Below, one piece after another: positions 1 to 11,515 of a DNA stretch of 64,000 bases (positions are counted from its first letter, which is position 1; every line of letters starts with the position of its first letter). Below the pieces are notes generated by a model, which saw only the letters and a list, made by a program, of their open reading frames with translations, was not told the origin of the DNA and made no database searches. This DNA is from Fasciola hepatica (Eukaryota; Platyhelminthes; Trematoda; Plagiorchiida; Fasciolidae): contig CANUEZ040000207.1 of the NCBI GenBank assembly GCA_948099385.1, positions 1,550,001 to 1,614,000 on the forward strand, in the 5' to 3' direction. The position numbers were made by a program, and so were the translations under genes.

Positions 1-1965
1 CTATTACTGGTCAGAGGTTGTGATGCCCATGTTTGTGTGATATTTAGTAACTTCAAAAGATTCGTTCGGCGTGTTACCCTATCACTTCGATGGCGGACAA
101 CCAATGCAGATCCGGGGTCCAAAAACGGTGAGTTGATCAACCGAATTGCAGACATTTCTATGGTGCATAATAGGTGCTGATTGAGCTACTTGAAAGCACT
201 CATGTGACCGTGCCCCCCTAGATATTCACCTGTACCGAGGTCACTTCAATTTACCATACCTGGGCAGTGAGCAGTTCAGCACATCATTGTGTCGGTCCTG
301 TACAGCAAAACAAGGTCACTGTTAGTTGTATGGCCAACATAATTCCAGGAATGTGTTCGGCCCGCGCAATCAGCGAAGAGCTCACAAACGTCAGAAACAT
401 TCACAACAGCGGATCTCTCGACCGGCTTACTCAACGGCGATTGGTATGCATTTCTCCCACTTCCAAGTCAGTTTACACGTTTTAGGTGAAAGTGACCACA
501 ATTCGATGAAAATTTTGTTTTCTTTTTTGATGGTAACAACGCCGGCGGTCATATCAGACACCGGGCTGATCCTTTCTGAGAACACTACCTCAGTCGAGTT
601 GGTCGAGGACTAGCAAGAAGCAACGAGGCCGTAATTATCGCTCATCTGGATAAATCGAACTATCTCATTGTCTTGCATTGATCATTTAGGTTCGCCTATA
701 CAGCCACAAGTTTTCCAACGTCATTGTAATCCATGTAAAGGCTATTGATTACCATCTGAATAGTCCGCATCTTGGTTTTCAAGCCTAGCCCAGGAAATGT
801 TCTGGTCTTCCTCGATCGTAACCATTTGTATTGGAAGATCAGAATTCGGTCACGACTTCATAAATAGAACAGAAATTGGTGTGTACAAGGTCATCGTGTT
901 CAAGACATTTTTGGAAGACACCCCCTACCCTCCCACAGATAAGCCTTTTCACATGCACGGGCTAGCCCATGAACAACGCAAACGAAAAGTGAAAACAGTT
1001 TGTGCTTCTAAATGGGACCGTTGTCAGCGTAAGAAGATCAAGGGCCAGAAGTATTTTCCTCCAGACATTTCCGATGAGTAGAAGACTTGGAGCACTAGTG
1101 ATAGCAAGAACAAATGACGACACATTCGTAAGGTTTTCGAACGAAATGACAATTGAAGTGTAGAAGTCACTCGGTTGCCATTTGGGAAGAAACAGTGCTT
1201 CGCTGAGATCAGACTTAATCGAAGAACACAACTGGCCATTCGTCCCGAGGAGGAGGGACCGGAGAGCAATTGTACCAAACAGCACAGAAATGTTAGGAAA
1301 CAGGAATGAGTATATTCTTGCCTACATGTTTACTTAGGTGCACAAGAAATTGCGCGAACAGTCATGCGGTAGGCTGAGCAAGTACGACTGTGAACGGATT
1401 ATATCTTGTGGGCTTCTCTCTTTTTCTGTCGCTTTGTATGTATACATTTATTGTGTATGAACAAACGCAAGGGAACATTCCATGGTAGTTTGCACTCCCA
1501 CTGATCTCTCGTTATCATTGCGTCTGTTTTTGCCTTTTTGGAAAAAATGTCTCACGTCACAAGAAAACGCATCAAACATTGAAACAGATCTTCGAGGGAA
1601 AACCCCACAGCTTATTAGTGTATAGCTCTGTAAAAGAAAATAGGTGTGCATAAAATATTCCCTTTTTCGAGGGAAAATGTATGTAAACCCTGACCAGGCA
1701 GCCTGTTTATATTTACCGCTAGATACACTTACTTTTCTCCCATGTTCTTAATTTCGTTAGCAAAACGGCAGCTGCCAGGCATCTCCAGATCGGAGCCATT
1801 TAGGTGAGTTTTTCCCGACCACGACCAGACACGCACACCATTCCCAAACAACTACAAATAACACGTTATCTCCTATTTCAGCATGCTACTACCAACACTG
1901 GAATAGTAAGCAATAATGCTACCACCATATTAGTATTGCTAAAATTCCCAGACTACTACAGTCAC
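1..1965. other. Unassigned spacer, no gene recognised
   Basis: Open frames here are short (at most about 107 codons), overlap on both strands and show no recognisable domain. I saw no transposon motif and no exon with convincing splice borders. Confidence 0.4.
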
Positions 1966-2085
1966 CAGAATACTAATACTGCTTCTGCTACTAAAACTAC
2001 TACTACTACCACTACTACTATTACCACTACCACTACTATTAATATCACTAATACTACCAACGCTGATACAAATGCTACCACTCCG
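1966..2085. repeat. Trinucleotide microsatellite (ACT/ACC/AAT-rich)
   Basis: Imperfect trinucleotide run of ACT, ACC and AAT/ATT units, purest at about 1,995-2,045. It forces Thr/Asn-rich or Ser/Val-rich translations on both strands. Those frames are by-products of the repeat, not genes. Confidence 0.85.
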
Positions 2086-2928
2086 GCCATTGTTGCTGTT
2101 GAAATGTTGAAGACGTGTTGGCTGAAAATTTCGTTGAACGGAGACCACGCATTTGAACGAAGCCAAAATAATTCAATCATTATAAAACAAACCGAATGAG
2201 GACTGACTAGAATTGGACTAGATTTTTCTTGTGTAAATGTAAAATTCCTTAAGATTGAACGATTTTAGGATTGTCTTAATACATGGTCTCAAATTAGCGA
2301 ACTGTCCAGGCAACACGTCATCTGGATTGACACATTAGGTACCGTGACAATGTTGCATTTCAAATGACCGGAGTCGTGTGACTCATGGTTAGTACGACTT
2401 TGCCTGGAAAATTCATAGGACTTGAATTAGCTGTCGGGGATCCAATCAGACATGAATAAGTTGGCGTCCCTTCGAGCGCTTCTCAAAGACAGGGTGCAAA
2501 TCGTGCCGAGCCCAGCCCGAAAGAGCTGAAGTAGGCAGTGGCCAATAATGCTCTGGTCGTAAGTACCGACACTCCGACTGACCTTCAGGATTTCGTATTG
2601 CAACCAAGACTGCTGGTGCGGACCAGCTGGTGCAAGTCACGTTGTTTTCGCTCTTTAGCAGTGCGTTGCCGACGCCGGATCAGGCATCATGGGCTGAATT
2701 GTTGACAAAGCGATTTGTGGACAATCTGTGGGAACCCCCGAGAGATACTTCGCATTGTTGGATGTTTCATGGATGTATTCCAGCTCGCGAATGTATTTCG
2801 TGAATTGGTCAGTCTTGACGTGTCTCTTGTAACTGTGACCTCCAATAAGACTCAGGACTTGGGAATATCAGAGCCAAAGAATAAAACACTGGTTGATGGA
2901 GCAATGGAAGCAATGGATTACAAAATGG
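2086..2928. other. Unassigned spacer
   Basis: Only short overlapping open frames (at most about 73 codons) without recognisable motifs. No repeat shared with other parts of the window was noticed. Confidence 0.4.
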
Positions 2929-3010
2929 TCTTGTGAAAGGTTACCTGCGGTAACCGAAACGTCAACTAACTGCCATCTTTTCTGATAACGCGGTTACCGA
3001 ACAATAAAAA
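2929..3010 (+). repeat. Short dispersed repeat with hammerhead-like hairpin (copy 1)
   Basis: At 2,939-2,955 there is a perfect 7-bp stem, GGTTACC-TGC-GGTAACC, directly followed by GAAACGTC. A related block lies at 53,499-53,590 (same order: CTTG(T/A)GAAAG, hairpin, CCGAAAC, then an AACGC(G/C)G-type segment). The layout 'purine-rich strand, stem II, GAAA' resembles a hammerhead ribozyme core, but the expected CTGATGA strand is replaced by a TTGTGAAA-like sequence, so catalysis is unlikely. Degenerate hammerheads are known in Penelope-like elements. The link to PLEs here is inference. Confidence 0.4.
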
Positions 3011-4129
3011 ACTTATCTATAACATATCACATGGAGCGTTATTTTTCGATATACTCCCAACGGATCTAGGATCTGATACATCAGTTGATAATCTATGCTC
3101 GGCTGATAAAGGTTCTGTAGAGAGCAGGCTGTTAGCAGCCATATTCGTGTTCTATTAACGTAAGTGTGGGATCGTTGTGAAGCACTTCCTGAGTCCTTGC
3201 GCTCATAGAGTTTTCTAATTTTTACTGTTTCAGATCGGACACAATTAATCCCTTTTTGAAGGAACATTTATCCTCGCATGTTGCAGTAGCGTGTCATTTG
3301 ATTCACCTCTGAGTATCTTATATCCTAGTCAACCACAGTCGAAATGTTGTGCTCTAGTCCAAACTGATTAGATCGAAACCGATACTCTCCGTTAAAATAA
3401 GATGATATGAGTTTTTATGATTTTCTCAATCCGTTTTTGGTAATTCCTGAATTGTAAATGTATGACTTTTGTAACTGAACCGCTGTCCAGTGAATGAGTA
3501 ACTCGTTGAGCACGAACCTGAAACCCAAGATCGAATAAGGCTAGTTGATAATCTACGTGCACTTCAAGGAACAACCATTACAATTACAAACAGCATACCT
3601 CAATTTGTGGAGCAATCAAGCCACAAGGGTCCGGGAATAGACATCAAATCGTTTGAATGGTCTGGCGAGGAATGCAAGCCAAGCGATACGGGACCGAGTC
3701 ATCGGAATAGGGTGAAATTCAGCTTTGATAACGAAAACAATCGACCAGTCAGAGAGAGTCGGGAGCGTACATGAGACGGATGGACGGAGATATGGTCATG
3801 AAATTAGTTCAGACGAGGAATAACTTGATTGCACGCACGCTTGACCTAGACCCTCACAGAGAGGTGGCGTGATCTTTAGCAAGGGAGGAAAGTACAAAGG
3901 TAACTCGTGCGGAGCAGCTGGGAAAGCCAACAGGTAACGAAGGCCAAAGTGGCACACAAGGTTGGGTACACATGACGCACCAAAACTCGAAGGTCGAAGG
4001 TCCCAAAATTGACCGCAATGAAGAAATGGTCCACTCTTATAAGCACACTCATAGGAAAGTGGTAGGTAAACGGAGGCAAGTAAACCGGGTTTATCTTCTG
4101 AAAAGAAAGGGAAGAAGTGTGGGTCCAAG
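3011..4129. other. Unassigned spacer, possible 3' flank of the adjacent PLE remnant
   Basis: No recognisable coding domain. About 3.8-4.13 kb directly follows the PLE remnant on its 3' side and could be PLE 3' UTR, but no second copy in the window confirms this. Confidence 0.3.
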
Positions 4130-4955
4130 TTAGCAATTGTAACCCGGGCCCAAGTCAAAACCGGATGTGTATTGTTTTTCTTGTGTGTTTTCAGTTTTGA
4201 TCTGGTCTATGGCCTGTTGTAGGGTGGAGGGACGGCCAGGGAAACTTAAGGGCACATACAAATTGTTTTTGAGCACATAGAAGGGGATTTTGGAGGCGGA
4301 TGCTGGCGGCCTCATCTGTGGCTAGTATGCGACACTTTGCCGGTCTTGATTGCTGACCCCGAACCTTATACAGTACACGGAAGGTCTCAGCCACGTTTAA
4401 TGCGTGATCAGTTTGAGCAAAGTGTGAAACGACAGCGCTAGTGAGTGACTTGAAAGCTCCAGTGTTCAACCATGCAGGGTGGTGTTCGCGGATGTGTTCA
4501 GACAAACGCCTAGTCGTGCGGCCAATATACGTTCCACAGGAACAAGTGAATGAATAAACACATAATGAGGCTGTAGAATCAGCACTTTGTCTTTCAACCG
4601 CGAAAGCACTGCCGGCCGGGATTCGAACAAAACCCGGAGCTTAGCTGTGTAGAAAGTTTTGCTGATTACCCCTGACAATCTTCTCCGCACAATTTCTGCC
4701 AACGTATTACCCTTGAATGGCAAAGATTTGTATATCGGCTTTCTTTCCACCCCAAACTTTTTCTGTGACCATTTTTGCGAATTTAGATGTGTCGATCAAA
4801 ATAGTTTCCTTTTTATCAATATAGTCTGACCTGTTGAGAAGCACTATAACTGTTACCTTGTCCGGCTTCGACATGATGACAGACATCATGTTACTTTCCG
4901 CAATACGAAGACTAGATAGGTTTGGTTTTGTTTTCCCAACACACTTGACGTACAA
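4130..4955 (-). pseudogene. Penelope-like element remnant: RT-N-terminal piece joined to GIY-YIG endonuclease
   Basis: Three overlapping minus-strand frames read in PLE order. First (4,955-4,707) comes a piece like the region before the RT palm, with 'VLLNRSDYIDKKETIL' comparable to 'VLMDKREYIEKLSRL' in the intact PLE of this window. Next (4,750-4,466) is the linker before the endonuclease, with 'SLPFKGNTLAEIVRRRL' and 'AKLRVLFESRP'. Last (4,505-4,191) is the endonuclease C-terminal half, 'IREHHPAWL', then 'ATDEAASIRLQNPLLCAQK'. All RT palm motifs (A, B, YxDD) are missing, so an internal deletion joined the N-terminal part to the linker. Frameshifts separate the pieces. It belongs to a different PLE family from the 33.7-39.2 kb tandem but resembles the remnant at 25.5 kb. 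Non-functional. Confidence 0.75.
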
Positions 4956-6274
4956 CTAGATTTGGATTTTACAAATGGACCGCCATTGTTTAGTGTTCAA
5001 AAATGTTCATTCCTGAACAGTTCCGATCACTGCATCTTGGAAATTTGTCCAACAGTGTTCGGCAAGACCAGTCGGTGCTCCACTTTGGGAAAACCATCCA
5101 GAAAGATGTGTCAGCAAACTGTTCACCCGACAGTCTGGTCAGGTTAAGGGTTCGGTTACTTCTACCAACTTCGTCCTACTTTTAGACCCTAACCATTCGG
5201 TCTTCAGTGAAAGTGTCACTGATTACTTTAATTCTTGCTTTAGCCATTCGCGCCCATTTGGAACATTTTACGTTCAAAATGATGGATTTTTTGCACCATT
5301 AGTTGGACGGACGCAGAGGAAGATAGAACAGGGTTACAGACATGGACAGAGAACGCGTAGAGAAAAACTCACCGCTTTGATCAAATCTGAGGTTCAGTGC
5401 TTGAATAAGTTGTTTACAGAGACGATCTTAGGAATGACCAGTTCTTATATCATACGAAAAGCCATAAAATACCTACGCGCCAGTAGTCCAAGAACAAGGA
5501 AGAAGACTTTGATGTTTGAAAACTCACTTCCAATTTCAGCTCAGTATTGCAGTGCATGTCCTTACCAGTCCACATCAAATCATCCTAGCAATCAACTGTC
5601 GAAACCGCTGTGGTCTTCTAACAGCCGGGCGAAGTGAGGATAAATAATGCTCCTGGCCCAGATAACCAATCACCTATTGTATTCAGAGAGAGAGTGCTAA
5701 AGCACTTCCGGTTCTAATGTCTTATACCTTCAATGATTGTCTAACAAGCAAGATATCCGTGAAATTTATTGACCGCCTACGACCAAGCCAGTCGCCAATA
5801 AAATAAATGGGAAATATGCTCCATTACTTGCCTATTGGTTTTACTCAAAACCCTCAAGATGCTTTTGTTACAGTGGACCAACTTGAGGTCTGTTGGAGAA
5901 GATACACACTGGTTTGCTTATCGGTCCTCAAGCTTCTGACCTGATACTGTAGCCTACCGAATCCACTAAATAGCTTCAGCCTTAGAAACTTAATATAAGG
6001 TTGTCGGAGTGGTAATTTTGGATAATCAAAAATGCATTCGACTACCTTAGTCGATGAGTGTTGCTCAGGAAGCTCTCCGTAATGAGTGTTGGCCCAAAAG
6101 TTTGCAAACTGATTTCAGACGACCTCACTGATAGAAGACAGTTCTCTTGTTTCAGTGACCAAAACTCCTTTTCTCTCCCAGCTGACTCTTGATTATTACA
6201 AGACGCAGTTTTTCCTTCTTTTTTCTTTGTACCGGAAACAACTTCCAATCTCTTCGACATTCATGTGTTGCAAG
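4956..6274. other. Unassigned spacer
   Basis: Short frames only. The 86-codon frame at 5,377-5,637 and the overlapping frames near 5.0 kb have no recognisable motif. No element boundary was seen. Confidence 0.4.
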
Positions 6275-6355
6275 TGCGCCGAAGATGTAGCTTCAGGACT
6301 CGAACTACCGGCACCCGAAGAAACTTCACAAATTCAGATCACACTAAACGAAGTT
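6275..6355 (+). CDS. Candidate host exon (81 nt, phase 0-0), unknown protein
   Basis: A frame open through 6,275-6,355 (27 codons, beginning CAEDVASGLELP and ending QITLNEV) is preceded by ...TTGCAAG and followed by GTAAGTTGG, a near-consensus 5' splice site. A long pyrimidine tract lies about 60 nt upstream. Length is a multiple of three, so the exon would be symmetric. The peptide is acidic and polar and I recognise no family. No partner exon was found nearby. The acceptor is weak because the pyrimidine tract is distant. Confidence 0.22.
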
Positions 6356-7689
6356 GTAAGTTGGTTCTCATCCAGCTCCCTTGTAGTGAAAGCTTTTGAG
6401 TGCCAGAAAGTATCATTCCCCTAACTCGCTGGTGAACCACATAGAGCTCTCACCAACGGGTTTTCTCCCCTATCGGCAAACAGTGAGCCCATACCAATAT
6501 TGTTGTGTCAGAGCACAAACTCCTGGATTATTCCCGATCAGTGATGCCTTAATACTTCTATCCCAACAGGAAAGTAACCACAAACAAAGTGCGTAAATTG
6601 CATTTCATTGTAACCAAAAATGAACACTTTATGTAGCGTGTAGAAAGGAATTCATGGACGTGTATGATGTTATTGATTGTCCAACGTGATGAACAGATGT
6701 GACTGTAAAGTGGGATCACAGTATATCATAAGTGTGGTAGATTGGCGGGTTGGCTTGAAGGGTAGGCAGCCGGTTGTCTGTCAGTGGTCGATGTGAACAG
6801 TGACATGTGATGGACTGACTGGTTCATGGGTACATGCGTCACGACGGCACTGCCATGTCGAATATGCAAGCATTGTCATTGGTTAGTGTTTGCAAAGCGT
6901 CCTCTCCGTGGGTTGAAAGAATGCGGACTGCAGCCTTGCTGAAACGTGTTTTCAGGAAGATTTCCAATTACGTGACAAAGATCACCTACGATTAAATATC
7001 TTAGTGGTACACTACCTCACAATATTTCATAATCCACACCTGTTCAACGGACTTTTTGTGAAGTCAGAGACCTGTCATCTTTTTTCTCCTTCTAAGATTA
7101 CTTTCAGTCCCAAAAAATAATTTCCAAATTTGTGACTACATACCTTCTCCCATACTGCTTATACTGCTCTCTAGTTATTTCCCCTGGCCTATTGTAGAAA
7201 ACTTTAACCTCATGATAAGATTCCTAAAACGCGTCCCTCAATGCAGTGACATATCCAGAGATACTTTTTCTGATGCTATCACAAAAATACACTTGAATGT
7301 TTTGTGGCCGGTTTACTTCCACAGTACTTTCAGACATGCATCATCCTCTACAAAACGAGATTTAATAAGCTGTCTTCAACATATGCGCGCTCGAAGTTCA
7401 AATTTTCATCTGCTCACATTTCTGCAAATGACAATTCTGTTTAGCCATAACATGCTCGTTTGCTTGTCGATCAAGCCAAAGTCACCACGAACTTACTTAA
7501 GTGAAAATCACCATAATTTAAAATGTTTCCATACTCCGTATTTCTGTACCACAGATATGGTAACAATGCTGAAATTTAACCCAATCGGGTGATACTGCTA
7601 TCTAGACTTAGCGACCACGGACAAATAAATGTACGAACCTCAGTTGTCCCAAATGTTTTCCATAACCTTGTCTTCTGACTGAGTCTTTA
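6356..7689. other. Unassigned spacer
   Basis: A 126-codon frame at 7,212-7,592 is AT-rich, Ser/His/Phe-rich, without motif or splice context. I do not call it a gene. No transposon signature was seen. Confidence 0.35.
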
Positions 7690-7885
7690 TCAACATACCC
7701 GATTAGCTGACTCCGTCCAATTCCGTTGAAACCACAGCTGATAGCTAATTGGTTGATTCCATTCCATTCGGTTAGAACAACTCTTGGCCGCTGGTCTGTT
7801 GATTTCTTTTTGGTTCAGTAAAAACAACTGTTGGCAGTTGATTAACTGATTTCATTCCTTTCAGTCACGAACAGACTGAGCTATC
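7690..7885 (-). repeat. ~46-bp minisatellite, copy block A
   Basis: Read on the minus strand, about four degenerate units of roughly 46 bp follow one another, each opening GAAATCAA/GAATCAAC, with a CCAGCGGCCAAGAGTTGTT-like middle and a TAACCGAATGGAA-like end. The same family occurs in the opposite orientation at 63,815-64,000. For example, 'GACCAGCGGCCAAGAGTTGT' here compares with 'AATCAGCGACCAAGAGTTCT' there. Unit borders are approximate. Confidence 0.6.
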
Positions 7886-9206
7886 GATTCGCTTACTGGC
7901 TCCAGCTTTGCCTTACACTTTGGACAAAAGATGACGTTCTGTCTCTCAACGGAACTAGGCCTCCTATCGATGCGACAGCCAATTTCCTCACAAAGGATCT
8001 ACGATCGCTTAAAGGCAAACAAAGACGGCTTAGAGAAAAAGAAATTTTAAACCTAGTCGAGAGACACACTGGGACAGTATTACTTCATGACACGTCCCGG
8101 TGGGGCGGCTCCATGTCTGTCTTGACTTCAAATCTCACAAGTCTACTACGTACGTTGTTAGTAACTACTCTGGTGCTCGGATTACAAGTAGATTGGAACG
8201 ACGTGAGCAAGTGTACTTTCGAAAACGTCTGATCGTCCTGGGTATTTCAGTGGCTTCTTCCACTTCTTACTTGTACTCCATTTGTTTGCAAGAAGGTAAA
8301 CACAGCTTGACCTTAGCCTTTGAGCAGTCAGGCAGGGACGTAACCAAGTTAGTAATTCAGCGGAATTTTATGTGGTTTCACCACCAAGCAAGTGCGGTCA
8401 GTGGATGCATAGCAAGATCGATCTGTCAATCCAGCACTGGCCAAAGCATGGTTAACTAGCAACGCTAAGAAGCCGTTTGTTTGGGTATAGCAGGAATATT
8501 AGTCCTCTGTATAGTATGCGGGATTGTTCAAATTGGGCATAACAATCACCAGTCTTGTTTCTAATTTCGTTTTTAATGACTTCATATCAGTCGTCTGTCG
8601 TTATACCATAGCTACATACATCAAAGTTGCAAGGATCATCACGACCTGATTGGGCCATCAAACCGTTTCGATGGCCTGAGATTTGCCGTTGACTTTCGGC
8701 GGATAATGATGTGTCATCAGCTAACAAAGCTAGGCCATCTATCGATGCGTCAGCCAATACCCTATAACTGATGACCAGAATGTTGCGAGGCTGGTTTCTG
8801 CGTTCGATGGCGATGGATGACGTTGAAGGTTGCAAAACTGTTCACACTACAATGTTTCGAAGCCGAAAGTTCTGTAGTACCAACACCATGTCCAAAACCC
8901 CGGGTTACGAGATCTTGATCTGAAATGACGATGGTTTTAGCGAGCATTCGGCTATAAAAGAGCAATCGTAGAGCGTAAACCGTTCATCTGAGTGTACAAA
9001 ATACGGGTAGTTTTCCGAAGAGTACTTGGATCATTGTCATAGGACAGTGAGCGAGATGGGGAGTTAAGACGTCGATGGGTGACATGGGATGTCACTGGGT
9101 AAAGCGGGGGATTCCGTCGATGAATGGCTGATTCGAGAAACCAATGACACGAATGTATGATGTGGGGATGTTCCCACTGAGCTCAAGTAAATATTGACTT
9201 GTGGAA
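7886..9206. other. Unassigned spacer with a short duplicated segment (7,954-7,983 and 8,729-8,757)
   Basis: Two ~30-bp segments in direct orientation share CTAGGCC(T/A)(C)CTATCGATGCG(A/T)CAGCCAAT, with weaker similarity extending about 30 bp upstream. Open frames at 8,100-8,459 (plus) and 8,587-8,835 (minus) have no family I can support. The latter contains 'LALLADDTSLSAE', which superficially resembles an RT YADD box but lacks flanking RT motifs. Confidence 0.35.
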
Positions 9207-9578
9207 TTAGAATATTAATATTCCGTTATTCCGGTTCATGTTTTCGGCCAATTTCTTCAAAAGAGTAGCCGAATCCAACACGGAGGGCGTCTGTTGTATT
9301 GGTGGCGGCAGTTTATCTACCCAAATATCACGGAAGACAATATCATCTATATCACAACCTTTCAGAAGGGGACCCATATGCCACATAGGTTGTGAAGGTA
9401 TTTTGTGGCCAAGTTTTATAGAGGTAGATATTTCACGCAGAATCTTGCTGGTAGATTTACCAGCACGTAGGATAACGGTTACCTTGACTTCAGCGTAGGT
9501 ACACTCCACAGGGATAGGATTTTGGTAGCCCGATGAAGATAGGAAACGAAAATCATGTATGCTAACCAATGCTAGCAC
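9207..9578 (-). pseudogene. gag: Gypsy (CsRn1/K02A2.6-like) Gag, C-terminal capsid part
   Basis: The minus frame carries the capsid C-terminal pattern of Gypsy Gag proteins: an Arg-rich stretch, then 'GHKIPSQPMWHM' and 'LLKGCDIDDIVFRDIW', followed by 'DKLPPPIQQ' and 'LLKKLAENMNR'. These fit the family signature 'PSqLLRhM..L....idd..lr.lWl.rLP..vQ.il....l..LA.mAD'. In the element, Gag packages RNA. Here it is a 123-codon fragment with no protease or RT after it, so it is dead. The N-terminal half of a Gag lies at 10,146-10,621 on the same strand, suggesting one gag gene broken by about 0.6-0.8 kb of other DNA. Confidence 0.6.
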
Positions 9579-10145
9579 ATAAAAATACTGTATAATAGCG
9601 GTACCTTAGTACGAGGGTATGTGGTAACTCGTGGTTGATAGTCTGCTATGTCCCGTCATCAACCAGCGTGTCAGTGCCTGTCCAGAATCCAGATTAACAC
9701 TTTAGTCAATGGATCCCCGAAAGACAAGGTAGTGGACTGGTGAGACTGGAACGGATTCCCGTCAAGTGGTAACTGATCGTGTGACCAATCAACCAATCAG
9801 AGGACAGGATACCTGATGCAGGGATGAATCATTTGTTTCGTGTTGCACCGATTGGTGTCAGTGACTGTTTCTTGCCTTACAAACAACGTGTTTTGTGTTA
9901 ATAAACTGAGATGATTCAAAGGCGGAATAGACTCCTCACTAACGTTATGGGGACGGTTTGAAACCCACAGTTAGTCCCCCATGTCCAGCAAACTGGTATC
10001 AAGCCGAGCAAATGCAGTTAATCCTCAGGATTAGTAGATTGCAGGTTTCAGTTGGACAATCATGCTTCTTTCCAACGGGAATGCAAGAACTTTATTGAGG
10101 TTTTTTACATAGATGTAGATGCTCTAAAAACTGGTTTTTATGGCT
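9579..10145. other. Unassigned sequence splitting the Gypsy gag
   Basis: No recognisable domain, direct repeat or terminal inverted repeat was noticed. It lies between two collinear gag pieces and may be an inserted element or diverged gag sequence. Confidence 0.35.
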
Positions 10146-10621
10146 CTAGGAGTTTGGTTTTACTGCCACAGGCAGCCAAGGGTGAACGACCAGCGATAAC
10201 CGCTTGAGGGAGGGTTGAAATTGCTTTTTCAATTTGCTAAAACGAAAAATCTGTATGCACAATTCAGTGAGAAGAATACGGAAGGAAGTGCGAAATTTAC
10301 AAGGTGCCGCAGGGTGAGAGAGGCCTTCAACGGCTACGGATAAATCAAAAGGGAGTGGGTGAATCACACCGGATAAACGGGTACTTTCACTGGTGACCAA
10401 ACTTGCAGTAAATCAGCCTTAGTCTGACGAAACCAATCTCTTAGGTCATGAGGAGCAAAACCCGGCAGTTCAGTAATGATGGAATGGGTATGAAGGGAAT
10501 CACTGCCTCTATTATTACCGGGTATAATACGAGGGTGATGTGCATAAGCCCAGTCGACCAAGTCAAGGAGTGGCACAGGAAGTCGATTTGGTCTGCAATC
10601 TATAATATGGGGGCTAGGCAA
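10146..10621 (-). pseudogene. gag: Gypsy Gag, N-terminal part, frameshifted
   Basis: Two overlapping minus frames give the start of a CsRn1-like Gag. 10,621-10,364 holds 'ELPGFAPHDLRDWFRQTKAD', matching the usual 'lP.F.p.dp..WF.q.Ea.l' opening. 10,400-10,146 continues with 'TSESTRLSGVIHPLPFDLSV', matching '.t.d..kf..vv..Lp.dv'. The shift between frames falls near 10.38-10.40 kb. Beyond about 10.3 kb similarity fades. Same strand as the Gag C-terminal part at 9,207-9,578. Confidence 0.5.
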
Positions 10622-11515
10622 CAGTCGAGTGCCTCTGGTACGAACATATGTATTGAAAAATGCTAGAGGTAGACTGCAGCAAGTTATTAGTGATTTTTAA
10701 TTCAAGTCAAGTCAAATCAAGTAATTGTCTTACGCACCCTCAAGTGTGAATATTCAGTCTTCACGTAACCATGTACGCGTCCTCAAAAAACGGAAATTAT
10801 ACACGACAAAATAAAATGAAACACCAGGTTAGTGGGTGGTAAGCCTCGCTGTTATACCAAATTTAAAGTTAAATCTGAGATTGCAAAACCTGGATTGTGC
10901 AAATACCTAGCCAGGTGGGGAATAGTAGAACTGCTATAAGCCTTAGTGCGTGTGTAAAGATGTTCGAATTGAGAACGGGTGGAAGAAGGGGACGTGCATT
11001 TCGCTAGGTCTTTGTGAAGAGGATGAGCAGAGTCAGTGAGAATCTTTGTAAACAGCTTTTGGCCAGCTTTGCTATGTTGGAATATGACAAAGTGACCAAA
11101 ACACCTTCGAGGTGTACCACTGGCAGATGATTAAATCCTAAGGAATCTAGCAATGAACTTGAAATTGTGATACAACTATTATCATTCTACTCACACAAGC
11201 CCACTTCCATACGTATAGTTTGCAATCTACTTGCAACGAACACTTTAGCCACGCTCCAGAAGACAGCCTTTATATAATTTGTGATGACCACTGGCTTTCG
11301 ATCTATGCACTTATTTTGAAAGGCGATCGTTGCATATGGCAGTTCCTAAATAACATCCGTTACACTCAAGGGTCCCCAAACCTCCTGGCTGAAGTTCTGC
11401 CTCGCCCTGGACCGCATCAGGTGACAATTTCTGCCCTTTTTTGCTTGGTCGGTGATGGCCCAAACCCAAATTATGAAAGAATAAATCTTACATACCCGTG
11501 AGCCGTCATTCTTAG
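10622..11515. other. Unassigned spacer
   Basis: No recognisable coding domain. A short CAAGTCAAGTCAAATCAAG run lies near 10,703. The frame at 11,220-11,501 has no motif. Confidence 0.35.

Noticed and set aside
1804..2199. 131-codon frame rich in Thr/Asn
   Set aside because: Produced by the trinucleotide microsatellite; no domain or splice context.
7212..7592. 126-codon plus frame
   Set aside because: AT-driven composition, no motif, no splice sites, no conserved partner.
8100..8459. 119-codon plus frame
   Set aside because: No recognisable family; chance ORF in spacer is as likely.
8587..8835. 'LALLADDTSLSAE' as a reverse transcriptase motif C; also CTGATGA...GAAA on the minus strand as hammerhead
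   Set aside because: Flanking RT motifs A and B are missing, and the bases between CTGATGA and GAAA do not form a stem.
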